Below, piece by piece: positions 1 through 8,534 of a stretch of DNA of 64,000 nt. This DNA is from Lachnospiraceae bacterium (GTDB lineage: Bacteria > Bacillota > Clostridia > Lachnospirales > Lachnospiraceae). Positions within the stretch are counted from its first letter, which is position 1. Each line of letters begins with the position of its first letter. The position numbers and the translations under genes are program-made. The notes under the pieces were generated by a model. That model was not told the DNA's origin and made no database searches. It was given only the letters and a program-made list of their open reading frames with translations. Where the stretch lies: contig JAKSHY010000004.1 of the NCBI GenBank assembly GCA_024399135.1, forward strand, positions 1 through 64,000, given 5' to 3'.

Positions 1-371
1 ATGACCTCTGCTGACTTCTGTGCGTTCAGCACTGCTTTTGGCAGTGGTTACTTCTCTCAAAGCATACCGCACAGACCTCCCTAGGTACCACACGTTTCTT
101 CCTCTCCATCTATCTGCCTCATTTATCATGCATGATTCCGTGTAGTTATTGGGCTTCGACTTGGTGTGCAGCCTTACCCCCATGCATAACCTCTTATGAG
201 ATTTCTGTCCGTCAGACCAGAGATTTGCCCGTGGGTTAGTATGTTCCCCACATCCAGCTTCCTTCAGATTCGAGGTCGCCCTCGACACCCTTGCCTTCGG
301 CTATATCCTTCCCACTACCGGGCGGATTCGGGACTTTAACCCGTTAGAAACGTGCGCCGCTAGGCGCACAC
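1..371 (-). mobile_element. 5' part of a class IIC group II intron
   Basis: Read on the minus strand, the stretch starts with GTGTGCGCC (GUGYG-type intron start, about position 371, plus or minus 2) and continues with ribozyme domain I blocks I recognise from class IIC introns such as the Oceanobacillus one: GGCAAGGGTGTC, then GAATCTGAAGGAAGC, a GGGAGGTCTG segment, and CAGAAGTCAGCAGAGGTCAT at the window edge. The maturase/reverse transcriptase would lie beyond position 1 and is not visible. The intron sits directly behind a hairpin that follows the superoxide reductase gene, which is the known target preference of class IIC introns. Whether it is intact cannot be judged here. Confidence 0.88.
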
Positions 372-376
372 ACTAA

Positions 377-406
377 GTGCCGAGTACACGCCACTGTACC
401 CGGCAC
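377..406 (-). terminator. Terminator-like hairpin used as intron target
   Basis: An 11-bp stem (377-387 with 396-406, one G-U type pair) and an 8-nt loop. It lies about 80 nt downstream of the superoxide reductase stop and only a few bases before the group II intron start. The T-rich tail expected of an intrinsic terminator is cut off by the intron after TTAG. A 15-nt palindrome (GAGGTCA-T-TGACCTC, about 432-446) lies between this hairpin and the gene. Confidence 0.6.
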
Positions 407-484
407 CCTTGGAAGAGTAATATTAAGTTGTCGAGGTCATTGACCTCATATATAGTAACATTGACAGGCAATGATCAATGTCAG

Positions 485-964
485 CTAACATCCTTCAGAA
501 TTACATTCTGAGCCATGCTTTGTGTCACATTCTGTGTCACATGCAGAAACTGTTTCTTTCTGAGCTTCTTCGAACTGTTTACTACAGTCACATTTCCATA
601 ATCCATGAAGATTGCAAAATGCATATACAGCCTCCACTTTTTCTCCATCCTGCACCTTAAATTTGGTAACAGGCTCTTCACCTACTTTAAAATATCTTAA
701 CTGTCCACCTTTGTCAGTCTGAAGATATACCCATTCAATTCTATGTTCTTCGCTGCTAGGATGTATGGTTTCACCTACCTTAACGCATATCTTCCTGCCT
801 TTGATTTCACAGCATGGAATATGTTTTTCACCAAGTTCTTCTTCTCTAATCTCTGGAATTAGCAATGTCATAACTGAACCACAACAGAACGGCTTTATTC
901 CTGAATCTTTAACCTTAACAATTAAGTTTCCACATTTTTCACATAAATAAAATGATGTCTCCAT
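485..964 (-). CDS. dfx: Desulfoferrodoxin-type superoxide reductase
   Basis: Reduces superoxide to peroxide in the cytoplasm of anaerobes. The N-terminus has a desulforedoxin-like iron site (C8, C11 and the pair C27-C28). The second domain has the SOR iron ligands H48, H68, H74, C117 and H120 and the EKH motif (E46-K47-H48) whose Glu and Lys act in catalysis. This is therefore a two-centre (class I) enzyme. At 159 residues it is about 30 longer than usual, because of a C-terminal tail with six further Cys after residue 125. The start has a good ribosome site (AGGAAGG). It lies 30 nt behind a small membrane-protein gene and probably shares its promoter. Confidence 0.95.
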   Translation of the reverse strand: METSFYLCEKCGNLIVKVKDSGIKPFCCGSVMTLLIPEIREEELGEKHIPCCEIKGRKICVKVGETIHPSSEEHRIEWVYLQTDKGGQLRYFKVGEEPVTKFKVQDGEKVEAVYAFCNLHGLWKCDCSKQFEEAQKETVSACDTECDTKHGSECNSEGC

Positions 965-994
965 TTCTTTTCTTCCTTTCCTAAAATCTTACTA

Positions 995-1261
995 TTAATT
1001 GACAATAGACGCTTCAGCTTCATTACTATTGACGCTATCACTTTTAGTGCTTCCATTAGCGTTTATTTCGCTATCTTTATCAGTATCTTCTTCTCCATTT
1101 TCTTCTAAGAAACGTTCTCTGCATCGCTTTACTTTCACACTTTCTATACCTGCGTATCTGCATCTTAGATAACAAAGTAATGCAACTACTCCATATACTG
1201 CCAGCGGTAACAATAGTAATAACCCTAATATCATCCAAAAATTCTTCATAGTCTGAATCAT
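995..1261 (-). CDS. Small single-pass membrane protein, unknown
   Basis: An 88-residue protein I do not recognise. Residues 7-33 form one hydrophobic helix, followed by a basic stretch (about 34-51) and an acidic, Asn/Ser-rich tail, so the C-terminal half is probably cytoplasmic and disordered. AAGGAG stands 8 nt before the ATG, which supports real translation. An internal ATG at codon 5 is the alternative start. It precedes the superoxide reductase gene by 30 nt on the same strand, so the two are likely co-transcribed; a link to oxygen stress is inference from that position only. Confidence 0.6.
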   Translation of the reverse strand: MIQTMKNFWMILGLLLLLPLAVYGVVALLCYLRCRYAGIESVKVKRCRERFLEENGEEDTDKDSEINANGSTKSDSVNSNEAEASIVN

Positions 1262-1308
1262 ATCTTCACGCTCCTTCAGTAATCATTACCGTCCAATTCT
1301 TAATTAGT

Positions 1309-1386
1309 GGAAACAGGCGGGGGGTGTGTTCTTTTTGCATCGGATTGGACTGTTTGGGGATAGGATTAAGGACCCGCCTGTTTTCC
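1309..1386 (-). repeat. Long inverted repeat in the 5' leader
   Basis: Two arms of about 14 nt (1309-1322, GGAAACAGGCGGGG; 1372-1386, its near-complement with one extra base) enclose about 50 nt with a C-rich run. In the transcript of the small membrane protein/superoxide reductase unit this would be an untranslated leader hairpin with a large loop. It could be an attenuator or the remains of a small mobile repeat; the sequence does not decide. Confidence 0.45.
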
Positions 1387-1396
1387 TGTTAATGCT

Positions 1397-1424
1397 ATGA
1401 TATTACGTAATAGAACGAGGTAAA
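1397..1424 (-). promoter_or_regulatory. Predicted promoter with palindrome in the spacer
   Basis: On the minus strand, TTTACC (-35, 1419-1424), a 16-nt spacer and TATCAT (-10, 1397-1402; 5 of 6 consensus). The spacer holds the perfect 12-bp palindrome TATTACGTAATA (1401-1412), a likely operator. It would drive the small membrane protein and superoxide reductase genes with a leader of about 130 nt. Confidence 0.45.
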
Positions 1425-1454
1425 ATATGCTCTAAAATGAAGTTTAAAAATAAT

Positions 1455-1485
1455 AAAAAGAAAAGAGGATGTCAAAACATCCTCT
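1455..1485 (-). terminator. Rho-independent terminator after the XRE regulator
   Basis: Minus-strand stem AGAGGATGT / ACATCCTCT (1477-1485 with 1464-1472), loop TTTG, followed by TTTTCTTTTTA. The stem overlaps the last bases of the regulator gene. Confidence 0.85.
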
Positions 1486-2266
1486 AATCCCTATCAACAA
1501 CTATTGTCTTAGCAACGTAACCTATTACCATTGGAATCTGATCACACGTTGCTCTCAATTTGCCATCACGAATCGAATAATAGTGTACTTTCTTTTCTCC
1601 ATCCACCACTTCTTCTTTTCTCTTAAATATCCAGAGATTATCATTCGTACTTACCACCACAGGCTCTGATTCCCTGGCATCTCTGTCATTAGCCAGAAGA
1701 ATGATTTCTCCTTCAAAATACTTCGGTGCGAATCTGTTCGATGGTATTCTTATTCCCATGAATATTTTAGGAAACAAATCCTGATTCACTCCAGATATAT
1801 CAATAATATCGAAATTGTTGGTCATCTTAAGATTTCCATCATCTGCTTCCTCGGCATTCATTATTTCAACGGCATGCTTAATGACTTTATTGCTTTCAAG
1901 CATATCTTTGTGATAATGAATAGCCCATCTGACGAAATGTGTGAAGCTTTCAGGAAGCGTACGCATTATCTGAAGAGATTCGCATGTCTGCGGTACTATA
2001 GTTCCACATCCAACCATTTCGTCTACACTTAAATCAAATACTCTGGATAATTTAACAGCAGTTGAAAGGTTACAGTCCTGGGACTTGCCATAGATGAATG
2101 ATTTAAGAGTACTTTCAGGTACATCAGCTAATTCTGCTACCTCCGCAATGGTGATTTCCTTCTGATCAATATACATACGGACATTGTCTCGGAAAGTATT
2201 CATGTAATCATCCGGATCACTAATCAGGTTCTTTGATAATTCTCTAAGCTTCTTTTTCTCTAGCAC
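1484..2266 (-). CDS. XRE-type regulator with S24/LexA-like C-terminal domain
   Basis: A 260-residue DNA-binding regulator. Residues about 25-85 hold a helix-turn-helix of the Cro/CI type (AEVAELADVPESTLKSF). Residues about 165-255 resemble the S24/LexA C-terminal fold, but the GxSM-P-GD self-cleavage motif is replaced by PSNRFAPKYFEGE, so autoproteolysis is unlikely. The start is GTG, with GAGGGGG 7 nt upstream. It lies 17 nt behind ldhA and ends in a strong terminator, so it probably forms a two-gene unit with ldhA and may regulate it. The target is not known. Confidence 0.8.
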   Translation of the reverse strand: MLEKKKLRELSKNLISDPDDYMNTFRDNVRMYIDQKEITIAEVAELADVPESTLKSFIYGKSQDCNLSTAVKLSRVFDLSVDEMVGCGTIVPQTCESLQIMRTLPESFTHFVRWAIHYHKDMLESNKVIKHAVEIMNAEEADDGNLKMTNNFDIIDISGVNQDLFPKIFMGIRIPSNRFAPKYFEGEIILLANDRDARESEPVVVSTNDNLWIFKRKEEVVDGEKKVHYYSIRDGKLRATCDQIPMVIGYVAKTIVVDRD

Positions 2267-2283
2267 ACTAACACCCCCTCATG

Positions 2284-3297
2284 CTAAACAGACACCTCAT
2301 TTACTAACTCCCGTCCGCTATACCAGTCCTTTAAATTAGTAATAGTGGTATACGCTATATTATTTAATGCTTCTTTAGTTAAAAATGCCTGATGCGATGT
2401 CACGATTACATTAGGCATCATAATTAAATTCGAAAGAACCTCATCTGTTGGTATCATCTCTGACTGGTCTTCATAGAATACTTCTGCTTCCTCTTCATAT
2501 ACATCAAGACATGCACCGCCAATCTCTTTGTCTCTAATTCCTTCTAGCAGTGCTGAAGCGTCAATTAAAGCACCTCTGGACGTATTAAGGATAATCACGC
2601 CCTTTTTCATCCTTTTAATAGCTTTTGAATTGATAATGTGGTATGTATCATCTGTAAGCGGACAATGAAGGGATATAATATCACTTCTTTCGTATATTTC
2701 CTTTAAATCTACATACTCAACCTGTAACTTCTCATTAGGATACTTGTCATAGGCTAAAATATTCATACCAAAGCCTCTGCATATATCCATAAAAACCTGT
2801 CCAATTTTTCCCGTTCCAATTACACCAACGGTTTTTCCATGAAGATCAAATCCAACCAATCCATCTAGTCTAAAATTATGATCTCTCGTCCTGATATATG
2901 CTTTATTCGTCTTCCTGTTTAATGTTAAAAGCATAGCCATGGCATGTTCTGCTACTGCATACGGGGAATATGCAGGAACTCTTACTACCTTAATCCTATT
3001 CTTCGCATATGCTACATCTACATTATTGAAGCCTGCGCATCTAAGTGCTATCATTCCAACCCCATATTCGACCAACGCATCAATAACCTGCCTGTTAACT
3101 TCATCATTAACAAATACACATACCGCATCGAATCCATACGCAAGCTTAACTGTTTTTTCCGTTAATCTGTCTTCAAAAAACTGAAAATCTAATACCACTG
3201 ATAACTCGTCAGTTCCAATTTCTTTAATATATTGTTCTTTAGTTTCATTAAAAGATTCAATATCATAAGATTTTGAATCAAATACAGCAATCTTCAT
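2284..3297 (-). CDS. ldhA: D-lactate dehydrogenase (2-hydroxyacid dehydrogenase family)
   Basis: NADH-dependent reduction of pyruvate to D-lactate, or a close 2-hydroxyacid reaction, in fermentation. The Rossmann motif VGVIGTGKIGQ is near residue 155, the substrate Arg is in the ALRCAGFNNVD segment, and the catalytic Glu (LDVYEEE) and His (TSHQAF) follow; the length (337) is normal. I start at ATG 3297, because GGAGGA stands just before it; a start five codons upstream (3312) would place that ribosome site inside the gene. It is followed closely by the XRE-type regulator. Confidence 0.93.
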   Translation of the reverse strand: MKIAVFDSKSYDIESFNETKEQYIKEIGTDELSVVLDFQFFEDRLTEKTVKLAYGFDAVCVFVNDEVNRQVIDALVEYGVGMIALRCAGFNNVDVAYAKNRIKVVRVPAYSPYAVAEHAMAMLLTLNRKTNKAYIRTRDHNFRLDGLVGFDLHGKTVGVIGTGKIGQVFMDICRGFGMNILAYDKYPNEKLQVEYVDLKEIYERSDIISLHCPLTDDTYHIINSKAIKRMKKGVIILNTSRGALIDASALLEGIRDKEIGGACLDVYEEEAEVFYEDQSEMIPTDEVLSNLIMMPNVIVTSHQAFLTKEALNNIAYTTITNLKDWYSGRELVNEVSV

Positions 3298-3383
3298 AGA
3301 AAAATCCTCCATTATAGTATTTCACTTTATATTTTATCACCTAAACTTTTTGGTTTAAATAGTTTTCAAAAAACTTTAATGCT

Positions 3384-3423
3384 AAAAAAAATAACCTTTA
3401 GTATGTTCTGTCATACTAAAGGT
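3384..3423 (-). terminator. Strong terminator ending the polysaccharide locus
   Basis: Minus-strand stem of 12 bp (3412-3423 with 3394-3405), 6-nt loop, then TATTTTTTTT. It directly follows the last gene of the long locus and separates it from ldhA. Confidence 0.93.
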
Positions 3424-4663
3424 CATTCACTACCCATTTATCTATCTGTTCATCTGTCCATCTTCCGCCTATCCAATCATTGACGACTGTATAGTTTTCG
3501 ATATCTCCACCCGCGTAATAATTATCAACACCTTCCGTCATCGTCCACCGAATATCTTCATTATATTCATCCACTGAAAACTTCAGGAAGAAGATTGAAG
3601 TAACAGCTAAAATTATAAGAAATTCTTTAGATGATCCGCACCAACACCGTATTTTTTCTATGCACACCACCATAGGAACTATCATGCATGGAACAAGCTG
3701 TATTCCATAATGTTCATATCCTCTACCACTCATACTAAGCAAACATAGTGATATTGCCGTGTACAGAAAAGCACTCCATCTATAATCTACTTTCTTATTA
3801 GTCAAAAGATCATGCAAAAGGTTTGAGAATAATACAATATTCATTACCACAAACCATGTATCTGCATATATAAAATTGAGTATCGACAAAACAAATGTCT
3901 TAACTGTAACTCCACCAGCGTATTCTGAATTGAATCCAAAATATATTTTGATGAAATCTCCAAGAGCCCCATTTATGCCAAGTACTATGGACGTGATACT
4001 GAATATAATCATCATTCCTAATGTGAACATACCTACACACATACCAAGGTCTTGATACTGTTTCCTGATGATTAATTTAACTGCAATAATCAGAACATAA
4101 CTAACCCACACTGCAATCAGGTTCCCATTCAAAAGAAAAGAACATGCCATACACATACCAGCAATCAATATGTGTACCTTACTAGCCTTCTCCGTCTTTA
4201 GATACTTCAAGAATATAAAAAGAGAAAATCCCATAAAAGGAAGAGCCCATTCCTCGACACAATTTCCCTGTTGATAAAAATACAGCAATCCATGAAGAGA
4301 TAATACTGCTGCCAAAAAGCCCACCAATTTACTATCAGAAAAAATCCTGGCACATAAATAGAATGATACCAATGTGACCCACATAAAAATACACTCCAAT
4401 ATCCATATTCCGGTAAGACTATGAGGTGTAATTGTAAATCCCAGCCATTGAATCAAAAAAAGGATTGGACCTTTATGATCAAACAAGTCTCTGTAAACAA
4501 CCTGTCCTTGCTTCATACCAACACCACACCTTAACCATACTGCAGAATCAAGGTGTGGAAGAACCTTAGACCATGGATTTAGAGAACTCGCCATAGAAAT
4601 ATATATCGCAACTAAACCTAGCGCGAAGATTGTAATTAAAAAATATATTTTATTTTTCGTCAT
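3416..4663 (-). CDS. Polytopic GT-C-like glycosyltransferase (family 39-like)
   Basis: A 415-residue membrane protein with about 10 hydrophobic segments. The first outer loop after helix 1 has the DSAVW...G...YRDLFDHKGP pattern (about residues 39-66) typical of GT39/ArnT-like enzymes, which use a lipid-phosphate sugar as donor and have an early catalytic Asp. It is the last gene of the locus and ends inside a strong terminator. It probably adds a side sugar outside the membrane; donor and acceptor cannot be read from the sequence. Confidence 0.7.
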   Translation of the reverse strand: MTKNKIYFLITIFALGLVAIYISMASSLNPWSKVLPHLDSAVWLRCGVGMKQGQVVYRDLFDHKGPILFLIQWLGFTITPHSLTGIWILECIFMWVTLVSFYLCARIFSDSKLVGFLAAVLSLHGLLYFYQQGNCVEEWALPFMGFSLFIFLKYLKTEKASKVHILIAGMCMACSFLLNGNLIAVWVSYVLIIAVKLIIRKQYQDLGMCVGMFTLGMMIIFSITSIVLGINGALGDFIKIYFGFNSEYAGGVTVKTFVLSILNFIYADTWFVVMNIVLFSNLLHDLLTNKKVDYRWSAFLYTAISLCLLSMSGRGYEHYGIQLVPCMIVPMVVCIEKIRCWCGSSKEFLIILAVTSIFFLKFSVDEYNEDIRWTMTEGVDNYYAGGDIENYTVVNDWIGGRWTDEQIDKWVVNDL

Positions 4664-4706
4664 ATCTATTTCACCAAGTACCTACTCGGGTTACAAGCAG
4701 TTCATA

Positions 4707-5702
4707 TCATAATATGCGATATAACATACTATATATCCTAGGAAAAGCCTTAAACAACCTAACTTTAAGCTTATATCCTTTGTCCAACAGTTTATACCCA
4801 CCTTTATCAGACAACTCTATTTTTACCTTATCATGGCATATATCAATATACCTTCTATATTCTGCCTTTTTGTCAGTGTCACATTTTGCAAGTTTACCTG
4901 CCACCAGCATTATGCTCATCAATAATTTCATTGTAAGCATATCTTTGGTTGAGGAATCCATGCTAACAGCTTCCTCTCTTATCTTCTCCCAGCATGTAAT
5001 CTGATCCATATATTTAGGCTCGAACGACCTGTTCATGGCACCATTAGGATTCTGAAAATATCCGTATCCCTGATAGTTAAGTTCTGATAGTCTAATGTCT
5101 TTCTTTAGAAGACTAATTATAAATAACGCATCTTCTCCTATCACTAGGTTTTCATCAAACCGCGTTATTCCTATAGCATCCTTCTTGTATAGCTTAGCCC
5201 AGCATCGTGTGTTATTTTTATTAAGGAATTCCTTATTCAAAAAGTCAAAAGAATCGTAGTTAATACTATTTATCTTCTTCGGTTCACTAACTATTTTTGA
5301 ATTCCATTCGTCATCTGTCATCCAAGCAAAAAAAGAGCATCCACATATATCTATATTTTGGTCTACCAGCTCTTTATACAAAATGGAGAGCATATCTGGA
5401 AGTAATCTGTCATCTGCGTCAACGAACATAATTAATTCGCCATTAGCGTTATCTATACCATAATTTCTTCCCGCTGATACACTCTTCTTCCCTGGATTAG
5501 TAAGAAGTTTTATATTTGCATATTTATCTGCAAGATTCTTTACTATATCTACTGTATTATCTTTAGAATCATCGTCAACTACAATTATTTCAAAATTTCC
5601 ATAATTCTGATTCTCTATTGATTCTATGGTCTTTTCAATTGTAAGCCCTGCATTAAATGCTGGAATTATTATACTAACAAGTGGAGCATTCTCCATATAC
5701 AT
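4707..5702 (-). CDS. GT2 family glycosyltransferase
   Basis: GT-A fold enzyme using a nucleotide sugar in the cytoplasm. The N-terminus VSIIIPAFNAGLTIEKTIES, the VVDDDSKDNT segment and the FVDADDRL metal-binding motif (DxD type) are clear. GED near residue 190 may provide the catalytic base. Length 331 is usual. The ATG at 5702 has GGAG 8 nt upstream inside the end of the pyruvyltransferase gene, and the two genes abut without a gap, so they are co-transcribed. The linkage formed is unknown. Confidence 0.9.
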   Translation of the reverse strand: MYMENAPLVSIIIPAFNAGLTIEKTIESIENQNYGNFEIIVVDDDSKDNTVDIVKNLADKYANIKLLTNPGKKSVSAGRNYGIDNANGELIMFVDADDRLLPDMLSILYKELVDQNIDICGCSFFAWMTDDEWNSKIVSEPKKINSINYDSFDFLNKEFLNKNNTRCWAKLYKKDAIGITRFDENLVIGEDALFIISLLKKDIRLSELNYQGYGYFQNPNGAMNRSFEPKYMDQITCWEKIREEAVSMDSSTKDMLTMKLLMSIMLVAGKLAKCDTDKKAEYRRYIDICHDKVKIELSDKGGYKLLDKGYKLKVRLFKAFPRIYSMLYRIL

Positions 5703-6902
5703 TTACATTTCTCCAAGAACAGTCTGCATTTTCCACGCTTTTTCAATAACCTCTGGGATAATAGTAGCTAACTGATTTTTAATATCAGCTTCATTATCCA
5801 TAAGATACGAAAATGCATCAGCTAAAGCATTCTCTTCCTTAATTTTCTGAACCTCTATTACCATGTTTTCTACATTTATGTCAGGAAATAAATCCTTCGC
5901 AATGCCTCTGGCTTTAACAGAATAGCCAACTACCAAGGTTGGAACCAAGCTTGAATATGCAGCTATAGTTGCATGGGTTCTTGCTCCTATGAAAAATCTA
6001 AGCTTACTAATATATCCCTTTAGGTTAGATGCATCATTATCGTTAATCTTGACAACTCTACTCTCATAACCTATTTCTTTTGCGAACAAAAAGAGCTTTT
6101 CTATAGGTTCTCTATCATCATTTCCATTCCACACAACATGAGGAATAAGAGCGATATTCATATCTGTATTATCAAGAATATACTTTATCAGCTTCTCATA
6201 TGCCTTAAGTGTTATTCCATCGCCTGATTCACATGACTGAACAATAGGACTTATATTGATTCCCACTGTGTTATTAACAATGAAATTGCTTGGAAGGTCT
6301 ACATCGTTGGTTTTAAGTGTAAACGCAGGATCCGGAATCAAAATAACCTTCGGAGATGCCTCTTTTTTACTGAACGCTTCTACCAATGCTTCATAGGTAA
6401 TACTTTCTCTTGCTATTATAGTGTCATATTCACCTAAGTCTTTTAGTATATCATCACGCTTTAGTAATTCAGGCTCGATTGAGCAGCCTAAAAGAACCGT
6501 TTTAACACCATCCTCTTTAAATACTCCGTTAGCGATTCTTAAATCATTAAGCATTGAATCATAGCAGTAATTATCTCCTCCAATTGATATAGCAAAAGAG
6601 GGGTTCAATCTAAGCGCATCCTTGTATCTAAAGCGCATCATAACATTAGAATTGTGTGATATTTTTCTTTTAATGTAATAAAAAATGTGTGCAAGCTTAT
6701 GCGTATCAAAACTTCTCTCTTGCATAATATTGCACAACTTACTTAGCGAATATTTTTTATCTTCTTCGCTTCTATATGAAAGAAGGTATATTTCATCCTG
6801 ACTACACTCTTTGTGAATCATAGTACATACTGTATTAGCTATCGCCTCACAGCCATGATTGCCACTTCCTGCATGCATATATAATAGTATTTTTTTACTC
6901 AT
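5703..6902 (-). CDS. Polysaccharide pyruvyl transferase family protein
   Basis: Probably moves pyruvate from PEP to a sugar hydroxyl as a ketal, giving the glycan a negative charge. The family is shown by the N-terminal GSGNHGCEAIANT segment, SIGGDNYCYD near residue 108 and the C-terminal GARTHATIAAYSS / VGYSVKARGIAKD blocks (about residues 310-345). The length, 399, is normal for PS_pyruv_trans proteins such as CsaB and WcaK. Flanking genes are a GT2 enzyme and a VpsJ/GH105-like protein. Confidence 0.88.
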   Translation of the reverse strand: MSKKILLYMHAGSGNHGCEAIANTVCTMIHKECSQDEIYLLSYRSEEDKKYSLSKLCNIMQERSFDTHKLAHIFYYIKRKISHNSNVMMRFRYKDALRLNPSFAISIGGDNYCYDSMLNDLRIANGVFKEDGVKTVLLGCSIEPELLKRDDILKDLGEYDTIIARESITYEALVEAFSKKEASPKVILIPDPAFTLKTNDVDLPSNFIVNNTVGINISPIVQSCESGDGITLKAYEKLIKYILDNTDMNIALIPHVVWNGNDDREPIEKLFLFAKEIGYESRVVKINDNDASNLKGYISKLRFFIGARTHATIAAYSSLVPTLVVGYSVKARGIAKDLFPDINVENMVIEVQKIKEENALADAFSYLMDNEADIKNQLATIIPEVIEKAWKMQTVLGEM

Positions 6903-6939
6903 ATTAATCTCGACTCAAAACATATTAATTTAATTACAA

Positions 6940-7995
6940 TTATTCTTCTAACAAAACAAATAACGATAATGCTGGTCCCAATGCCCAAGGATATGCTCCG
7001 AATTCCATAGGATAACTACCTGGAACCTTCGCTGGAAGTGCTGCTCCCGGAAGGCTTCCATCTTCCTGAATGCATTCTTTTAATGCTTCCACACCTCTAA
7101 GAAGTCTTGACTTATGAATTCCTATTAAAACCTTATCCTCAAGTGAAATTCCAAGTGCATATAGAATCATAGCAGTTGCTGCTGTATCAACAGGACCATC
7201 CTTGGCTGGTAACTGCCATGCGTATAGTCCTCCTTCAAGCTGATAAGCCTCAACCTTATCAACAATTCTTCTAAATGTCATTCGAAGACTCTCATAGCTT
7301 GGTCTGTCTGTTTCAAGATACTGAAGAGTTTCTGCCATACCAATCATTACCTGACCAACAGCCTGTCCCCAGCCTATTATTCCCATCTTCATTCCATTCT
7401 CTGTATTATATCCATGATATGGAAGAATCAGTTTTTCATCAAAACCATGTGCCACATAATTTTGAATCAGTGTAATAGCCATATTAGTAGCATTCATATC
7501 ATTATATGTTGCGCCATATTTAGCAAGAAATGGACATACATATCCTATGGTCTCTGCCATTATATAGTTATCCTTCTTTGCAGGTCTATAGAATAGCGAT
7601 CCCTCCTGGTCTGTTTCTGCTGCCATAACCCAATTAAGAATTATGTCTGCATATTCTTTATATCTGTCATCACCGGTTATCTCATGAACATCTATCAGAG
7701 CCATTCCAGCATATACATCATCAACATGGAAAATTTTCTTTCCACCGAATGACCAGCGCTGAAAATATCTTTTGACAACATCCATTATTTCCTTCGCTTC
7801 TTCGGAGTTAACATGCTTCTTATAGTAATCCATCATAGCCTTAGCAAGCACTGAATTACTGTATGCCAATCTGTCGACCGGATCATTATTTCTTCCTGAA
7901 AGTGCTTTAAATGGTCTTGCTATATGAAATCCAACACTTCGTCTTGGATAATTTAAAAGATCATACTGAGCCTGATTTAACATTTTAATTAACAT
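6940..7995 (-). CDS. VpsJ/GH105-like alpha-barrel protein, copy 1
   Basis: A 351-residue protein of the six-hairpin fold related to GH88/GH105 unsaturated glycuronyl hydrolases and to VpsJ of polysaccharide loci. Visible blocks: VDDVYAGMALID (about residue 92), LPYHGYNTENG (about 197) and IGWGQAVGQVMIGMAE (about 212). No signal peptide or membrane helix is seen, so it should act in the cytoplasm, which is odd for a hydrolase. A paralog lies at 28583-29668. The start overlaps the stop of the previous gene (TAATG) and has GAGG 8 nt upstream. The exact role in biosynthesis is unknown. Confidence 0.7.
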   Translation of the reverse strand: MLIKMLNQAQYDLLNYPRRSVGFHIARPFKALSGRNNDPVDRLAYSNSVLAKAMMDYYKKHVNSEEAKEIMDVVKRYFQRWSFGGKKIFHVDDVYAGMALIDVHEITGDDRYKEYADIILNWVMAAETDQEGSLFYRPAKKDNYIMAETIGYVCPFLAKYGATYNDMNATNMAITLIQNYVAHGFDEKLILPYHGYNTENGMKMGIIGWGQAVGQVMIGMAETLQYLETDRPSYESLRMTFRRIVDKVEAYQLEGGLYAWQLPAKDGPVDTAATAMILYALGISLEDKVLIGIHKSRLLRGVEALKECIQEDGSLPGAALPAKVPGSYPMEFGAYPWALGPALSLFVLLEE

Positions 7996-8534
7996 TATGA
8001 TCTACCTCTTTTATCAATATATTTTTCGTTCGATGCCACATCCCGAGTCACCAAAGATCCAGCACCAATTACTGCATTATCTCCTATCGTAACACCTTTT
8101 AGGATAGTGACATTAGCACCAACCCATACATTTGAGCCTATTGCAACAGGTTTCTTAATAAATTCTTCATCACCCTGTTTTTTGAAATTGTGATCATGAT
8201 CAACAATAACAAGATTGTTGCCGAACTTACAGTTATTACCAATTGTAATACTATCAAGACATGTAATTGATGAATTGACGTTAAAAAAACAATTAGAACC
8301 GATTGCCAGACTTCCTCCCTTGTCAGAAATCAGGTATAATGGTCCTCTGTTCTGAACCTTCTTACCTATGGAAACTGAAGAGCCTTTTCCAATTTCGAAA
8401 TGAACCTTTGTTATTGCAACAGGTAATGAAAAAGAAAGCTTCTTTCCATATCTTAATTTTTTTAATATTAAATTGGTACAACTTATTACTGATTTTAATT
8501 TAAGTCCCATATTATCTTTTGACCAATTATTCAC
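7995..8534 (-). CDS. Hexapeptide-repeat O-acetyltransferase (WbbJ/Maa-like)
   Basis: Left-handed beta-helix acyltransferase that moves acetyl from acetyl-CoA to a sugar hydroxyl. Imperfect hexapeptide turns run over residues about 65-165 (IGSNCFF, IGNNCKFG, IGSNVWVGANVTILKGVTIGD). HDHNF near residue 127 holds the likely catalytic His. The C-terminus is short, ending soon after the last turn. The start overlaps the stop of the GT4 gene upstream (ATGA), so the two are translationally coupled. The acceptor sugar is unknown. Confidence 0.88.
   Translation of the reverse strand: MNNWSKDNMGLKLKSVISCTNLILKKLRYGKKLSFSLPVAITKVHFEIGKGSSVSIGKKVQNRGPLYLISDKGGSLAIGSNCFFNVNSSITCLDSITIGNNCKFGNNLVIVDHDHNFKKQGDEEFIKKPVAIGSNVWVGANVTILKGVTIGDNAVIGAGSLVTRDVASNEKYIDKRGRS

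Noticed and set aside
3298-3312. Five-codon-longer start for ldhA
   Set aside because: The GGAGGA ribosome site for ATG 3297 would be inside the gene and the extra residues do not match the family.
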